Under the pieces are notes generated by a model. That model was not told the DNA's origin and did no database searches. It saw only the letters and a program-made list of their open reading frames with translations. From Methylovulum sp. (GTDB lineage Bacteria; Pseudomonadota; Gammaproteobacteria; Methylococcales; Methylomonadaceae), in assembly GCA_030653435.1 (NCBI GenBank), contig JAURZI010000010.1, positions 1 to 40,500 of the forward strand: DNA of 40,500 bases, in the 5' to 3' direction. The position numbers and the translations under genes are program-made. Positions 33,001 to 40,500 of the stretch are shown here, one piece after another; the stretch's first letter is position 1; every line of letters starts with the position of its first letter.

Positions 33001-35675
33001 GTCGCAACCGGCGCTTGCTCCGCGCAGGGTGGCGCAGGCGTTGCATCGACCCAGCAGCGCTGGCGCTGGAACGGATAAGTCGGCAAGCGCAGGCGCTGGC
33101 GCTGTTCGGCTTGATAAAACCTTAGCCAATCCACGTTAACACCGGAACACCAGAGTTCGGCCAGGGTTTGCAGCACAGTAGCGTGGCTGCCGACGGGTAA
33201 ACAGCCCAGACAGCGCTGGCGGTCTTGCAGCACGGGCTTTACCAGGCCTTGCAAAGCCTGCCCTGGGCCCATCTCAAGCAAGACAAGATGCTTAAACTCG
33301 GCGCATAAGCGCTTGATCCCGGAGGCGAATTGCACCGGCTGCAAGAGGTGACGCTGCCAATAATCCAGGCTTAGATCTCGGCTATCCAGCCAATCGCCGG
33401 ATACATTGGACAGATAAGGAATCCGGTTATCCGCCATGTTGACGTTTGCCAAGGCGGTGCCGAAGCTGGCTGCAGCCTGCCGCATCAACGGCGAATGGAA
33501 GGCATGGGCTACCGCCAAAGGTTTGCAGCTAATGCCCTCCGCGTTTAAACGTGACTGCAAGGCATCAATCGCCTGCTGGTTACCGCTGATGACGCATTGG
33601 GCGTCGGCATTGACCGCCGCCAGCGCCAGCCCATCAACCAGCCATGCTTGACAGCGGGCTTCCGACGCCATCACCGCCAGCATGGCGCCCACTTCGCTGG
33701 CCTGCATTAATCGGGCGCGTGCACTGACCAGGCTTAATGCGTCCTGCAAGGAAAACACACCGGCGATGCAAGCAGCGACATATTCGCCCAGGCTGTGCCC
33801 TATCATCGCCGCCGGTTTGATGTTCCAGGCCATAAACAATTGCGCCAAGGCATATTCGATGACAAACAAGGCGGGCTGGGCGTATTGGGTTGTTAACAAC
33901 TGAGCTTCGGCAGCGGCCTCATGACCGGCAGCCGGGAACAACAACTGACGCAAGTCCATACCTAACAAAGGCAACAACCTATCGCAGCAGTCATCGACCT
34001 GCGCTTTAAATACGCTTTCGCTCCGGTATAACTCGGCGCCCATGCCCAAAAGCGGCGCACCCTGGCCGGGAAACATAAAAACGATAACGGGCGCATCGGC
34101 CGCCTGTTGGTAGCCTGTTTCGTTTAACCCGGCTACCGCCTGTCCGGCATTACCCGCAACGACACACTTACGCAAAGCCAGTTCGCGGCGTCCGACCGCC
34201 AAGCTATAAGCGACATCGGCGCAATCCAGCGCCTTATTGTCCTGCAACTGCCGGGCTAACGCGGTAGACAGCTCTTGCAAGGCTTGGGGCGATTTTGCCG
34301 ATAACGGCAGCAACTGCCATGCACGCGGGGAAATACTGGCGGGCATGGTTTCGGGCGCTTCTTCGAGCACGATATGGGCATTGGTTCCGCCTATACCGAA
34401 AGAACTGACCCCGGCGCGGCGCGGCGCGGCGCTTTCAGGCCAGGGTTGCAAGCGGCTGTTGACATGAAAAGGCCCGGTAGCGAAATCAATCGCCGGATTT
34501 GCTTCGCTGTAATGCAACGACGGCGGCAGTTGCCGATGATACAGCGCCAGCGCCGTTTTAATTAAACCTGCAATGCCCGCCGCCGTATCGGTATGACCGA
34601 TATTGCCCTTGACCGAACCCAGCGCACAGTGTTGCGCCAGCGTATCATCGGCAAATGCCAGCTTCAGCGCAGCAATCTCGATAGGGTCGCCCAGCGGCGT
34701 TGCCGTGCCGTGCGCCTCGATATAACCGATGGTTTCGGGCAAGACATCGGCAGCCGCCATCGCTTCGGCTATCACCGCCGCCTGCCCGTTTACGCTAGGG
34801 GCCGTGAAGCCGATTTTATCGGCGCCGTCATTATTGATCGCAGAGCCTTTAATGACGGCAAAAATCGTATCCTTATCTTTCAGCGCATCGCCCAACCGTT
34901 TTAGCAAGACCAGTCCCGCACCGCTGGACGGCACGGTGCCGTTAGCACCGGCGTCGAACGGGCGGCAATGCCCGTCCGGCGAAGGGATGCCGCCTTGCTG
35001 ATATAAATAACCGGTTTGCTGCGGCACCAGCAAGGTCGCCCCGCCTGCAATCGCCGCATCACACTGGAAATCCCATAAGCTTTGGCAAGCGGTATGCACC
35101 GCGACTAACGATGTCGAGCACGCGGTGTTGACCGATACGCTAGGGCCTTTTAAATTCAATTTATAAGACAAACGTGTCGCGGCAAAATCCTTGTCACTGC
35201 CAATCAGCATTTGATAAAAATCAGGCGACGCACCCTGGCTAAAGCTCGCCAATAAATTATTCAGCAAATAGATGTTCATGCCGACCCCGGCATACACCGC
35301 GCACAAGCCTTGGTAGCGGTCAGGATCCAGCGCCGCCTGCTCCAGCAACTGCCAGGCGCATTCCAGCAACAGGCGTTGCTGCGGATCCATCCATTCGGCT
35401 TCTTTAGGCGTGTAACCGAACAAATGGGCGTCGAAATCTTCTATGCCCGTCACCATGCCTTTGGCTTTGACATAGTCCGGATGCTTAAGCAACCCGACAT
35501 CGACACCGGCGGCAAGCAATTCGGCATCGCTAAAAAAACGGATGGTTTCTTCGCCGTCACGCAACATGCGCCAAAACGCGTCTATATCATCCGCGCCGGG
35601 AAACCGGCAAGACATCGCAACGATTGCAATAGGCTCCCATTCGGCCTCCATAGCGGCTTGTTCTATCATACTCAT
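30027..35675 (-). CDS. Type I PKS, KS-AT-KR(with embedded methyltransferase)-ACP
   Basis: This encodes 1882 residues. KS (about 14-440) has the active Cys in ACSTS (C186), His322 in EAHGTA and His361 in GNIGHT. AT (about 530-830) has GHSLG (S628) and HAFH (724-727), the malonyl-CoA type. A KR begins with VYLITGGLGGIG (1117-1128), is interrupted by about 415 residues containing a methyltransferase (LEIGGGSG at 1372-1379, YYFTDI, DVVHATPD, GLAEGWW), and resumes near 1570, ending with catalytic Ser1658, Tyr1671 and Asn1675. The carrier domain core is LGGDS (S1820). No DH or ER is seen, so the extender should stay a beta-hydroxyl, with methylation at the alpha carbon (more likely) or oxygen. Neither the B-type LDD nor the A-type Trp of KR stereotypes is present. 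The acidic C-terminus (DDDETEYEGGVI) probably docks to the TubC domain of the next NRPS. ATGA overlap couples it to the upstream NRPS. Confidence 0.95.
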   Translation of the reverse strand: MSMIEQAAMEAEWEPIAIVAMSCRFPGADDIDAFWRMLRDGEETIRFFSDAELLAAGVDVGLLKHPDYVKAKGMVTGIEDFDAHLFGYTPKEAEWMDPQQRLLLECAWQLLEQAALDPDRYQGLCAVYAGVGMNIYLLNNLLASFSQGASPDFYQMLIGSDKDFAATRLSYKLNLKGPSVSVNTACSTSLVAVHTACQSLWDFQCDAAIAGGATLLVPQQTGYLYQQGGIPSPDGHCRPFDAGANGTVPSSGAGLVLLKRLGDALKDKDTIFAVIKGSAINNDGADKIGFTAPSVNGQAAVIAEAMAAADVLPETIGYIEAHGTATPLGDPIEIAALKLAFADDTLAQHCALGSVKGNIGHTDTAAGIAGLIKTALALYHRQLPPSLHYSEANPAIDFATGPFHVNSRLQPWPESAAPRRAGVSSFGIGGTNAHIVLEEAPETMPASISPRAWQLLPLSAKSPQALQELSTALARQLQDNKALDCADVAYSLAVGRRELALRKCVVAGNAGQAVAGLNETGYQQAADAPVIVFMFPGQGAPLLGMGAELYRSESVFKAQVDDCCDRLLPLLGMDLRQLLFPAAGHEAAAEAQLLTTQYAQPALFVIEYALAQLFMAWNIKPAAMIGHSLGEYVAACIAGVFSLQDALSLVSARARLMQASEVGAMLAVMASEARCQAWLVDGLALAAVNADAQCVISGNQQAIDALQSRLNAEGISCKPLAVAHAFHSPLMRQAAASFGTALANVNMADNRIPYLSNVSGDWLDSRDLSLDYWQRHLLQPVQFASGIKRLCAEFKHLVLLEMGPGQALQGLVKPVLQDRQRCLGCLPVGSHATVLQTLAELWCSGVNVDWLRFYQAEQRQRLRLPTYPFQRQRCWVDATPAPPCAEQAPVATEDLSHWFAAVNWKRIPRPVGKSATADTVLVFDSPEAMAYPPQQPVIRITQGDYYQQFSASEFRLNPEQEQDFEHLFKALPWSSLQSLDVVYAWSIQAEANSAELGGVYFGLLNFCKVLAREHNAVQCRMTVLTRGLFDVTGGETRLNPMQALALGPVKVVPQEYPQIRCRLLDLDPDQPDLPDILIGEGEAVLASRHGHYWSPLLDSVVLDDVPGAEDLIKPQGVYLITGGLGGIGMSIAGFLARRYQATLLLTTRQPFPDNSAWSGLLKDAGLNEAVNFAALKAKLAHEQQALEAELSIPGLNSYPGLKDQLEQLCSLYLLDFFDGAGVAPHGGQIWALDALRAQLGVLPKFDKFLLLLLEILQRDGLILHAADQFSFTLPAARPWAQDIAALEQRINEQFPGFRPLYEMVAYCVRHYREALSGSISAISVLYPDGDRSLISETGRNTVEHSNHRVYYQLLKKHVDDIVDASAEVVRILEIGGGSGVLTGIIAPGLKGKNVEYYFTDIGKSFVLKVQQQAASLGLDFMRFGVFDIFQDPVAQGFDLQSFDLIYGLDVVHATPDIRRAIDCVSRLLKPGGELCLVETPPIPRWYEMVWGLAEGWWYFEDAELRSGTTPLLSPDAWEHVMNADGLFAHVAVFPLTPQQRLDTDCCLVVAKMPGAGKLGGVRDRAETIRALLDMERAGAKVHVHTVDVCDTAAMQKLAQQAGAINGVFHTAASDSRGYIAIQDRQRSLAELRPKVLGTLALQRSIDFKSVDFVLLFSSLNAITGGQGNIAYTAANSYLDAFAHYCRHQDLGRVHVLDWDRWQSIGQALAFEERVLNSSGLKLEGGITDTEGFAAIRRALRSPYPQLLVRTNRAAGVEPQMNPAHDADVPQQTVQQRPHGLQAYRAPETATEHMIAEVWSEVLGIKQPGVDDDFAALGGDSLIAIRVMSRLKTSLAMNLEVKLAFEYATIAKLARQIETLQAAVAITTVSGDDDETEYEGGVI
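30972..32222 (-). other. Methyltransferase insert inside the PKS KR domain
   Basis: Approximate limits of the insert, residues 1152-1568 of the PKS. It has a helical lid (about 1155-1365), then a class I SAM-dependent core: motif I ILEIGGGSG, an acidic strand end in YYFTDIGKSF, FDLIYGLDVVHATPD with the His conserved in PKS methyltransferases, LLKPGGELCLVE, and GLAEGWWYFED. These motifs match PKS C-methyltransferases, though PKS O-methyltransferases are related. The boundaries come from where KR-like sequence stops (LLLTTRQPFP) and resumes (AKVHVHTVDVCD). Confidence 0.8.
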
Positions 35676-38600
35676 CTTCTGGTCCGTCCAAGTCGGTGTT
35701 TTTGTTGTTGCCGTGCACGCTGCCCGGCCTGTTTAACAACTGCGGCAGACCCGTCTGTAGCTTGGCCGTCTGAGCATTGCTCAAGCCGGGCCGCCAGTTT
35801 TGCGATAGTCGGGTAGCGGAACAGATCCACGGTCTGCAATCCGCCCTGGGTTTGTTGCTGTAATAAATTCCAGACCTGCATCAGCAATAATGAATGCCCG
35901 CCGATATCGAAGAAATTATCGTCCCTGCCGATATCATCGCGTTGCAACACCTCGCGCCATATCCCGCCAAGCAGCTGTTCCGCGGCCGATTGCAAGGGTT
36001 TACCGCTGTGCTGCCGGATGCGCCGTTCCGGCTTGGGCAAGGCCTTGCGGTCGATCTTGCCGGAATGCGTCAACGCGAATGCAGCCATGTGTATAAAGTC
36101 GGCAGGTATCATATAAGCCGGTAAGGTGTCCGCGCACCAGGCCCGCAACACCGCGTCTTCAATGTTGTCGCCGCAATAATAGGCATATAGCGTGGCGTCG
36201 CCGTCCCCTGCCCCGCCCACGACGGCGACGGCTTGCCGGATAGCGGGATGTTGCTCCAATACGGTTTCAATTTCACCCAGCTCTATGCGGTAGCCGCGAA
36301 TTTTCGCCTGAAAATCCAGGCGTCCCAGGTATTCAATCTCACCGTTGCTGTGCCGCTTTACCAGATCGCCGGTCCGGTACATGCGTTCGCCTGCCCCGCT
36401 AAACGGGTCGGGGATAAAGCGTTCCGCAGTCAAACCGGCGCGGTTGCGGTATCCACGCGCGACCCCTAAGCCGGCAATCATCAATTCCCCCGGTAATCCC
36501 GGCGGCAACAACTGCATGGCGTCATCGACGATATATAGCCGGGTGTTGCCCATGGCCTCGCCTAACAGCACCGTTGCCGTACCATCGAGCCGCCAGCGCA
36601 TGGACCAGACCGTCGTTTCGGTCGGCCCGTACAGGTTCCAGACCTGTCCGGCGCTAGCATGTAATTGCCCGGCCAGCTTAGCCGATAAGGCCTCGCCGCC
36701 GCATAGCGCTTTGAATGTCGGCGTACCGCGCCAACCCGCAGCCAATAACAAGCGCCAGGTCGCCGGTGTCGCCTGCATGACCGTGATGCCCTGCTGTTGC
36801 AAGAGCGCTTGCAGGGCATAGCCGTCGGCGCTTTGCAGGCTATCGGCGATAACCACCCTGGCTCCTGTGCACAACGGTAGATACAGCTCCAGCGCGGCAA
36901 TATCGAATGCCGGCGTCGTGACCGCCAGCAACCGGTCTTCGGCATTCAGCCCAGGGCGCTGGGCGGTGGTCTGTAGAAAATTGACGATGTTGCGGTGACT
37001 AACCTGTACGCCTTTCGGTGTGCCTGTCGAACCCGACGTGTAAATGATATAGGCCAGATTATCGGGATGCAGGCGCACGTCCGGGCTTTCGTCGCTAACC
37101 GACCGGCACCGTGTCATATCCGCCACGTCTACCGACAGCTCCAGCGCTGACGGGCCATTGACCAGCACCAGCATGGCGCCCGAATCGCCGACCATGTGCT
37201 GCAAACGCTTGGCAGGCAACTGCGGGTCTAACGGCAAATAGGCCGCACCGGTTTTTAATACCGCCAGCAGCGCAACCAGCATGTTCGGGCAACGTTCGAC
37301 GCAAACCGCGATAGTTTTTTCGGGCGCGGCGCCTTGCGCGACCAAATACTGCGCCAAACCGTTGGCCTGTAACTCCAGTTCGGCAAAGGTCAGCGTTTGC
37401 GCGCCGAACTGCACCGCAATACGCTCAGGCGTCAGCCGGACTTGCCGTGCGAGCAGCTGGGGCAAGCTGTCCGCATGCAACGCATAATCCGTGTGCATAG
37501 CCTGCTCATTGGCAACCATCAGCTGTGCACATCCGGCTTCATCCAATAGGCTAAGCTCGGCCAGCCTATCACAGGATGCTTGCAGCATCGCGACGAGTAT
37601 CTGCCGGTAATGTTTGAGCAAGGCATCTATAGCAGCTGGCGCGAACCTATGCTGCTGATAGAAAATCGTCAGCAGCAACTGGCTGCCTGGAGTCACCAAT
37701 ACCGTCAACGGCAAATCGGTTTGCTCGACGACTCGAAAATCTTCCAGCTTAAGCTCGGCAGATTCCCGCCCCAACGTTTCGGCGATAGGGTAATTCTCGA
37801 AAATAAACAGCGTGTCGAACAAGCCCTGTCCGCCGTCTATCTGGCTCCAGCGCTGCACTTCCGCCAGTTGTGCATGGGCGAACTCCAAACGCTGCATGTT
37901 ATCCTTGAACAACTGTTGCAAAAACGGCGTTAGGCCCAGTCCGGCGTGTAGTCGTACGCGCACCGGCACGGTATTGATGTACAAACCCACGCTATCCGCC
38001 ACGCCGTCCATGTCCGCAGGGCGACCAGACACCGTGACGCCGAACACGATGTCGCGGCTATTGCAATAACGGCTGAGCAGCACCGCCCATGCCCCCTGCA
38101 ATACGGTATTCAGTGTGACGCGGCGGGCGCGTGCATAAGCCTCGATGTCCGCCGTCAATCCCTCATCCAGCGACAAGTCCAACCCATGGTATCGTGCTGC
38201 GCTATGCAACTCGCCGCCCAGGTCTATAGCCAGATGGTTAGGGGACGTAAATCCTGCCAGTTGCGCTGTCCAATAGTTTTTCAACGCACCGGCATCCTGC
38301 TCTGCCAGCCAGTCTATATAGGTCTTAAAGGGCAGCCTTTGCGGCAGCTGCGGCGGCTGTCCGCCGAGCTGCGCCGCATATAGCGCGAACAGGTCTTCCA
38401 GTAATTTGGGCAAGCTCCAGCCGTCGAACAGCACGTGGTGGTAAGTCCACAAAAACACATGGCGGTCGGCGCTTAAACGCAATAAGAGACAGCGCATCAG
38501 CGGCGCCTGGGCGGTATCGAAAGCCTCCAGCCTGTCGTCATGCAGGCAGTCATGCACAGCCTGTTGCTGGGCGGTTTTATCCAAGCCGGACAAGTCTGTT

Positions 38601-40500
38601 TCGCGCCACGGCAATTCCACTTGCTTGAAAACCTGTTGCAACGGCTGTCCTGCACCCTGCCAAGCAAAACCGGTACGCAAGACCGGATGCTGCTGTATCA
38701 ATTGCCGCCATGCGTCCCGCCAGGCACCGACATGCAATCGGCCATTGAATTGCCAACTGACTTGTTGCAGATAACTCGCCGACGCCTGTGCGTATACGCT
38801 GTGGAATAACAAACCTTGTTGTAGCGGTGACAAGGGATACACCGCCTCGATATCGTCGGCATGGGCGAGGACGTCTACGTCCGCCGTCAATAATCGCCCC
38901 AGGTTTTGTGCAAAACCATCCAGTAAACGTTTAACCGTATCGGGGTGGAATTGCAAAGGACTGTAACGCCAATCCAACTGCAAACAATCGTCGTGCACGG
39001 CGCTGTTAATATCCATCAGCACATCAAAACACTGGCCCGGCGCACGTTCGTCACCGCGATTTTCCAGCGCTTGCCCGATGAAAACGCCATCGCCATCGGC
39101 GCGACTGAAACGCCCCAGATAATTAAAACGCAGCCCTGTCGTTGCAGCTCCAGACAACTGTTGTTGCAGACTGTCATCTGAAGATAAATACCGGAGCACA
39201 CCGTAACCCAAACCACGGTTCGGCAACGCGCGCAATGCAGACTTCACCGCATCCAGCGCGGTATCGGCTGTTGCCGTCACCGCCAGCGGGAATAAGGTCG
39301 TAAACCAGCCTACAGTACGGGAAACATCCAGCTCCTTAAACACATCCTCGCGCCCATGGCCTTCCAGTTCTATCGACAAGGTTTGTTTGCCCAGCCATTC
39401 CCATAAGGTTTCGACTAAAGCCGCCAACAGGACTTCTTCGACGCTGGCCTGCAACCATCGCGGCGCTTGCATCAGCTGCCGCGTCAACTGGCTGTCCAAT
39501 TGCCAATGTCCAATAACGGTATCGGCCAAGGTGACTGCCAGCCCGTCTGCGGGGTTGTCCAACGGTAAGACGGCGACTGGCACAGCGGCTTGGGTAGTCC
39601 AATACACAGCGTCGGGGCTAGCCTTGGCCCATGACTGCAATTTTTCCGCCCACTGGATATAAGACGTGGTTTTCTGCGGCAAATCAATGCGTTTGCCCTG
39701 CACTGCCGCCAGATAAGCCTGATGCAAATCCGCCAATAAAATACGCCAGGACACGCCGTCCACTGCCAGATGATGTATAACCAACAATAAGCGCCCCGAA
39801 CCCTGGTCGCGGCTGAGGAAATGCACGACGCGCACCAGCGTACCGTTATCCGGTCTGAACGAGGACTGGATAAGCTGGGCTTGCGCCGTCAAATCCTCGG
39901 CTGAGCCATATGCGCCGGTTTGCAAAACCTCGGCCACTCCGACGTCCGCCGCGATATAAAGCCCGGCCTTGCCGTTGTCCATGCTATAGCGCATCCGCAA
40001 AGCATCATGATGTTGCAACAGCGCGCCGACCGCCTGGGCCAATGCCGTGCCGTCAAGATCGGCGGCCACTTCCAGCAACACCGATTGGTTAAAATGGTGC
40101 GCGTCTACAGTCACGTTGGTAAAAAAATAACGTTGTATCGGCGTCGCGACGCAACTGCCGCTGACTATGCCCTGCTCGGCATTCGCGCTGGCCGCAGCCA
40201 GCGTTTGCGCTGCCAACACGGCTATCGTTTGCGCCTCGAACAATTGTTTCAGGCTAAACAGCAAGCCCGCTTGCTTAGCCCTGGAAATGATCTGGATACT
40301 GAGTATCGAATCGCCGCCCAGTCCGAAATAATTGTCGTGTATGCCGACACCCTGCACCCGCAGGACATCCTGCCAGATAGCCGCCAGCGTCTGTTCCACG
40401 GCGTTGCGCGGCGCCGTGTACGCGTGGTGCGCGGCCAACTCCGGTTGCGGCAGGGCTTTGCGGTTGAGCTTGCCGCTGGTGGTCAGCGGCAGTTCATCCA
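35672..40500 (-). CDS. NRPS, 5'-truncated by window: (A)-PCP-E-C-A(Gly)-PCP
   Basis: The frame is open to the right edge. The first visible residues, DELPLTTSGKLNRKALP, are the A10 motif of an A domain outside the window, so a TTG at 40436-40438 is not the start. Counting from that codon: PCP core LGGDS (S44); E domain (about 95-515) with HHLAVDGVSW (222-231), EGHGRE and RTVGWFTTLFP; DCL-like C domain (about 530-970) with YPLSPLQQGLLFHS and HHVLFDG (667-673); A domain (about 985-1470) with IYTSGSTGTPKG and code DILQLGLVWK, one change from the known Gly code DILQLGLIWK; PCP core IGGHS (S1516). All catalytic motifs look intact. The C-terminal tail is basic (RARQQQKHRLGRTRR). It makes a D-configured residue of unknown identity and then adds Gly, which passes to the PKS. 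The stop overlaps the PKS start as ATGA. Confidence 0.95.
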   Translation of the reverse strand, partial: DELPLTTSGKLNRKALPQPELAAHHAYTAPRNAVEQTLAAIWQDVLRVQGVGIHDNYFGLGGDSILSIQIISRAKQAGLLFSLKQLFEAQTIAVLAAQTLAAASANAEQGIVSGSCVATPIQRYFFTNVTVDAHHFNQSVLLEVAADLDGTALAQAVGALLQHHDALRMRYSMDNGKAGLYIAADVGVAEVLQTGAYGSAEDLTAQAQLIQSSFRPDNGTLVRVVHFLSRDQGSGRLLLVIHHLAVDGVSWRILLADLHQAYLAAVQGKRIDLPQKTTSYIQWAEKLQSWAKASPDAVYWTTQAAVPVAVLPLDNPADGLAVTLADTVIGHWQLDSQLTRQLMQAPRWLQASVEEVLLAALVETLWEWLGKQTLSIELEGHGREDVFKELDVSRTVGWFTTLFPLAVTATADTALDAVKSALRALPNRGLGYGVLRYLSSDDSLQQQLSGAATTGLRFNYLGRFSRADGDGVFIGQALENRGDERAPGQCFDVLMDINSAVHDDCLQLDWRYSPLQFHPDTVKRLLDGFAQNLGRLLTADVDVLAHADDIEAVYPLSPLQQGLLFHSVYAQASASYLQQVSWQFNGRLHVGAWRDAWRQLIQQHPVLRTGFAWQGAGQPLQQVFKQVELPWRETDLSGLDKTAQQQAVHDCLHDDRLEAFDTAQAPLMRCLLLRLSADRHVFLWTYHHVLFDGWSLPKLLEDLFALYAAQLGGQPPQLPQRLPFKTYIDWLAEQDAGALKNYWTAQLAGFTSPNHLAIDLGGELHSAARYHGLDLSLDEGLTADIEAYARARRVTLNTVLQGAWAVLLSRYCNSRDIVFGVTVSGRPADMDGVADSVGLYINTVPVRVRLHAGLGLTPFLQQLFKDNMQRLEFAHAQLAEVQRWSQIDGGQGLFDTLFIFENYPIAETLGRESAELKLEDFRVVEQTDLPLTVLVTPGSQLLLTIFYQQHRFAPAAIDALLKHYRQILVAMLQASCDRLAELSLLDEAGCAQLMVANEQAMHTDYALHADSLPQLLARQVRLTPERIAVQFGAQTLTFAELELQANGLAQYLVAQGAAPEKTIAVCVERCPNMLVALLAVLKTGAAYLPLDPQLPAKRLQHMVGDSGAMLVLVNGPSALELSVDVADMTRCRSVSDESPDVRLHPDNLAYIIYTSGSTGTPKGVQVSHRNIVNFLQTTAQRPGLNAEDRLLAVTTPAFDIAALELYLPLCTGARVVIADSLQSADGYALQALLQQQGITVMQATPATWRLLLAAGWRGTPTFKALCGGEALSAKLAGQLHASAGQVWNLYGPTETTVWSMRWRLDGTATVLLGEAMGNTRLYIVDDAMQLLPPGLPGELMIAGLGVARGYRNRAGLTAERFIPDPFSGAGERMYRTGDLVKRHSNGEIEYLGRLDFQAKIRGYRIELGEIETVLEQHPAIRQAVAVVGGAGDGDATLYAYYCGDNIEDAVLRAWCADTLPAYMIPADFIHMAAFALTHSGKIDRKALPKPERRIRQHSGKPLQSAAEQLLGGIWREVLQRDDIGRDDNFFDIGGHSLLLMQVWNLLQQQTQGGLQTVDLFRYPTIAKLAARLEQCSDGQATDGSAAVVKQAGQRARQQQKHRLGRTRR

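Noticed and set aside
40436-40438. Apparent start codon of the rightmost NRPS
   Set aside because: It is a TTG in the middle of an open frame; upstream codons encode a normal A10 motif, so the gene continues past the window edge.
1-40500. CRISPR arrays, tRNA or rRNA genes, transposase genes
   Set aside because: None seen. Repeated similar stretches are paralogous NRPS domains, not spaced direct repeats, and no transposase motif was found.

Overview
The window is almost entirely one biosynthetic gene cluster for a hybrid non-ribosomal peptide / polyketide. Every cluster gene is on the minus strand, so the assembly line reads from right (40500) to left (about 514). Shine-Dalgarno sites, ATGA start/stop overlaps, a lipobox lipoprotein and a PvdE/SyrD-type cyclic-peptide exporter point to a Gram-negative bacterium, probably a gammaproteobacterium. 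Short GC-rich palindromes near 14.8 and 16.9 kb resemble dispersed repeats I associate with methanotrophic gammaproteobacteria (Methylococcales), but the window alone does not settle the taxon. The cluster is cut by the right edge, so its first modules, main promoter and any regulator are not visible.

Layout in transcription order: (1) 40500-35672, 5'-truncated NRPS: end of an A domain, PCP, E, then C-A-PCP. (2) 35675-30027, PKS: KS-AT-KR-ACP with a methyltransferase inserted inside the KR. (3) 29963-25278, NRPS: TubC-type docking domain, C-A-PCP-E. (4) 24830-25249, a plus-strand MAPEG membrane-protein gene inside the cluster. (5) 24669-20128, NRPS C-A-PCP-E. (6) 20131-16958, NRPS C-A-PCP. 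(7) 16826-14835, NodU/TobZ-type O-carbamoyltransferase. (8) 14773-11477, NRPS C-A-PCP. (9) 11469-4240, NRPS C-A-PCP-C-A-PCP-TE. (10) 4247-3330, JmjC/cupin-8 putative hydroxylase. (11) 3333-1678, cyclic-peptide-type ABC exporter. (12) 1620-514, unrecognised lipoprotein. To the left is a roughly 300-bp spacer, then the start of an unrelated DUF697-like gene running off the window.

I read the ten-residue A-domain specificity codes by eye against GrsA. They are DILQLGLVWK (Gly), DAQDIGVVDK (Gln), DFWNVGMVHK (Thr), DAFWLGGTFK (Val), DLKSFGADVK (not assigned), DAFFLGVTFK (probably Ile) and DLFNNALTYK (Ala). The AT carries the malonyl-type HAFH motif. Under colinearity the visible part would make: D-X, Gly extended by methylated and ketoreduced malonate (a 4-amino-3-hydroxy-2-methylbutanoyl-like unit), D-Gln, D-Thr or D-allo-Thr, Val, an unknown residue, Ile, Ala, then TE release. 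E domains, PCP core motifs (GGDS before E, GGHS elsewhere) and the C-domain types (DCL-like after each E, LCL-like elsewhere) agree with one another, which supports this order. Carbamoylation and JmjC-type hydroxylation are the likely tailoring steps, the ABC protein the likely exporter, and the lipoprotein a possible envelope partner. The product is unnamed here; its structure is inference.
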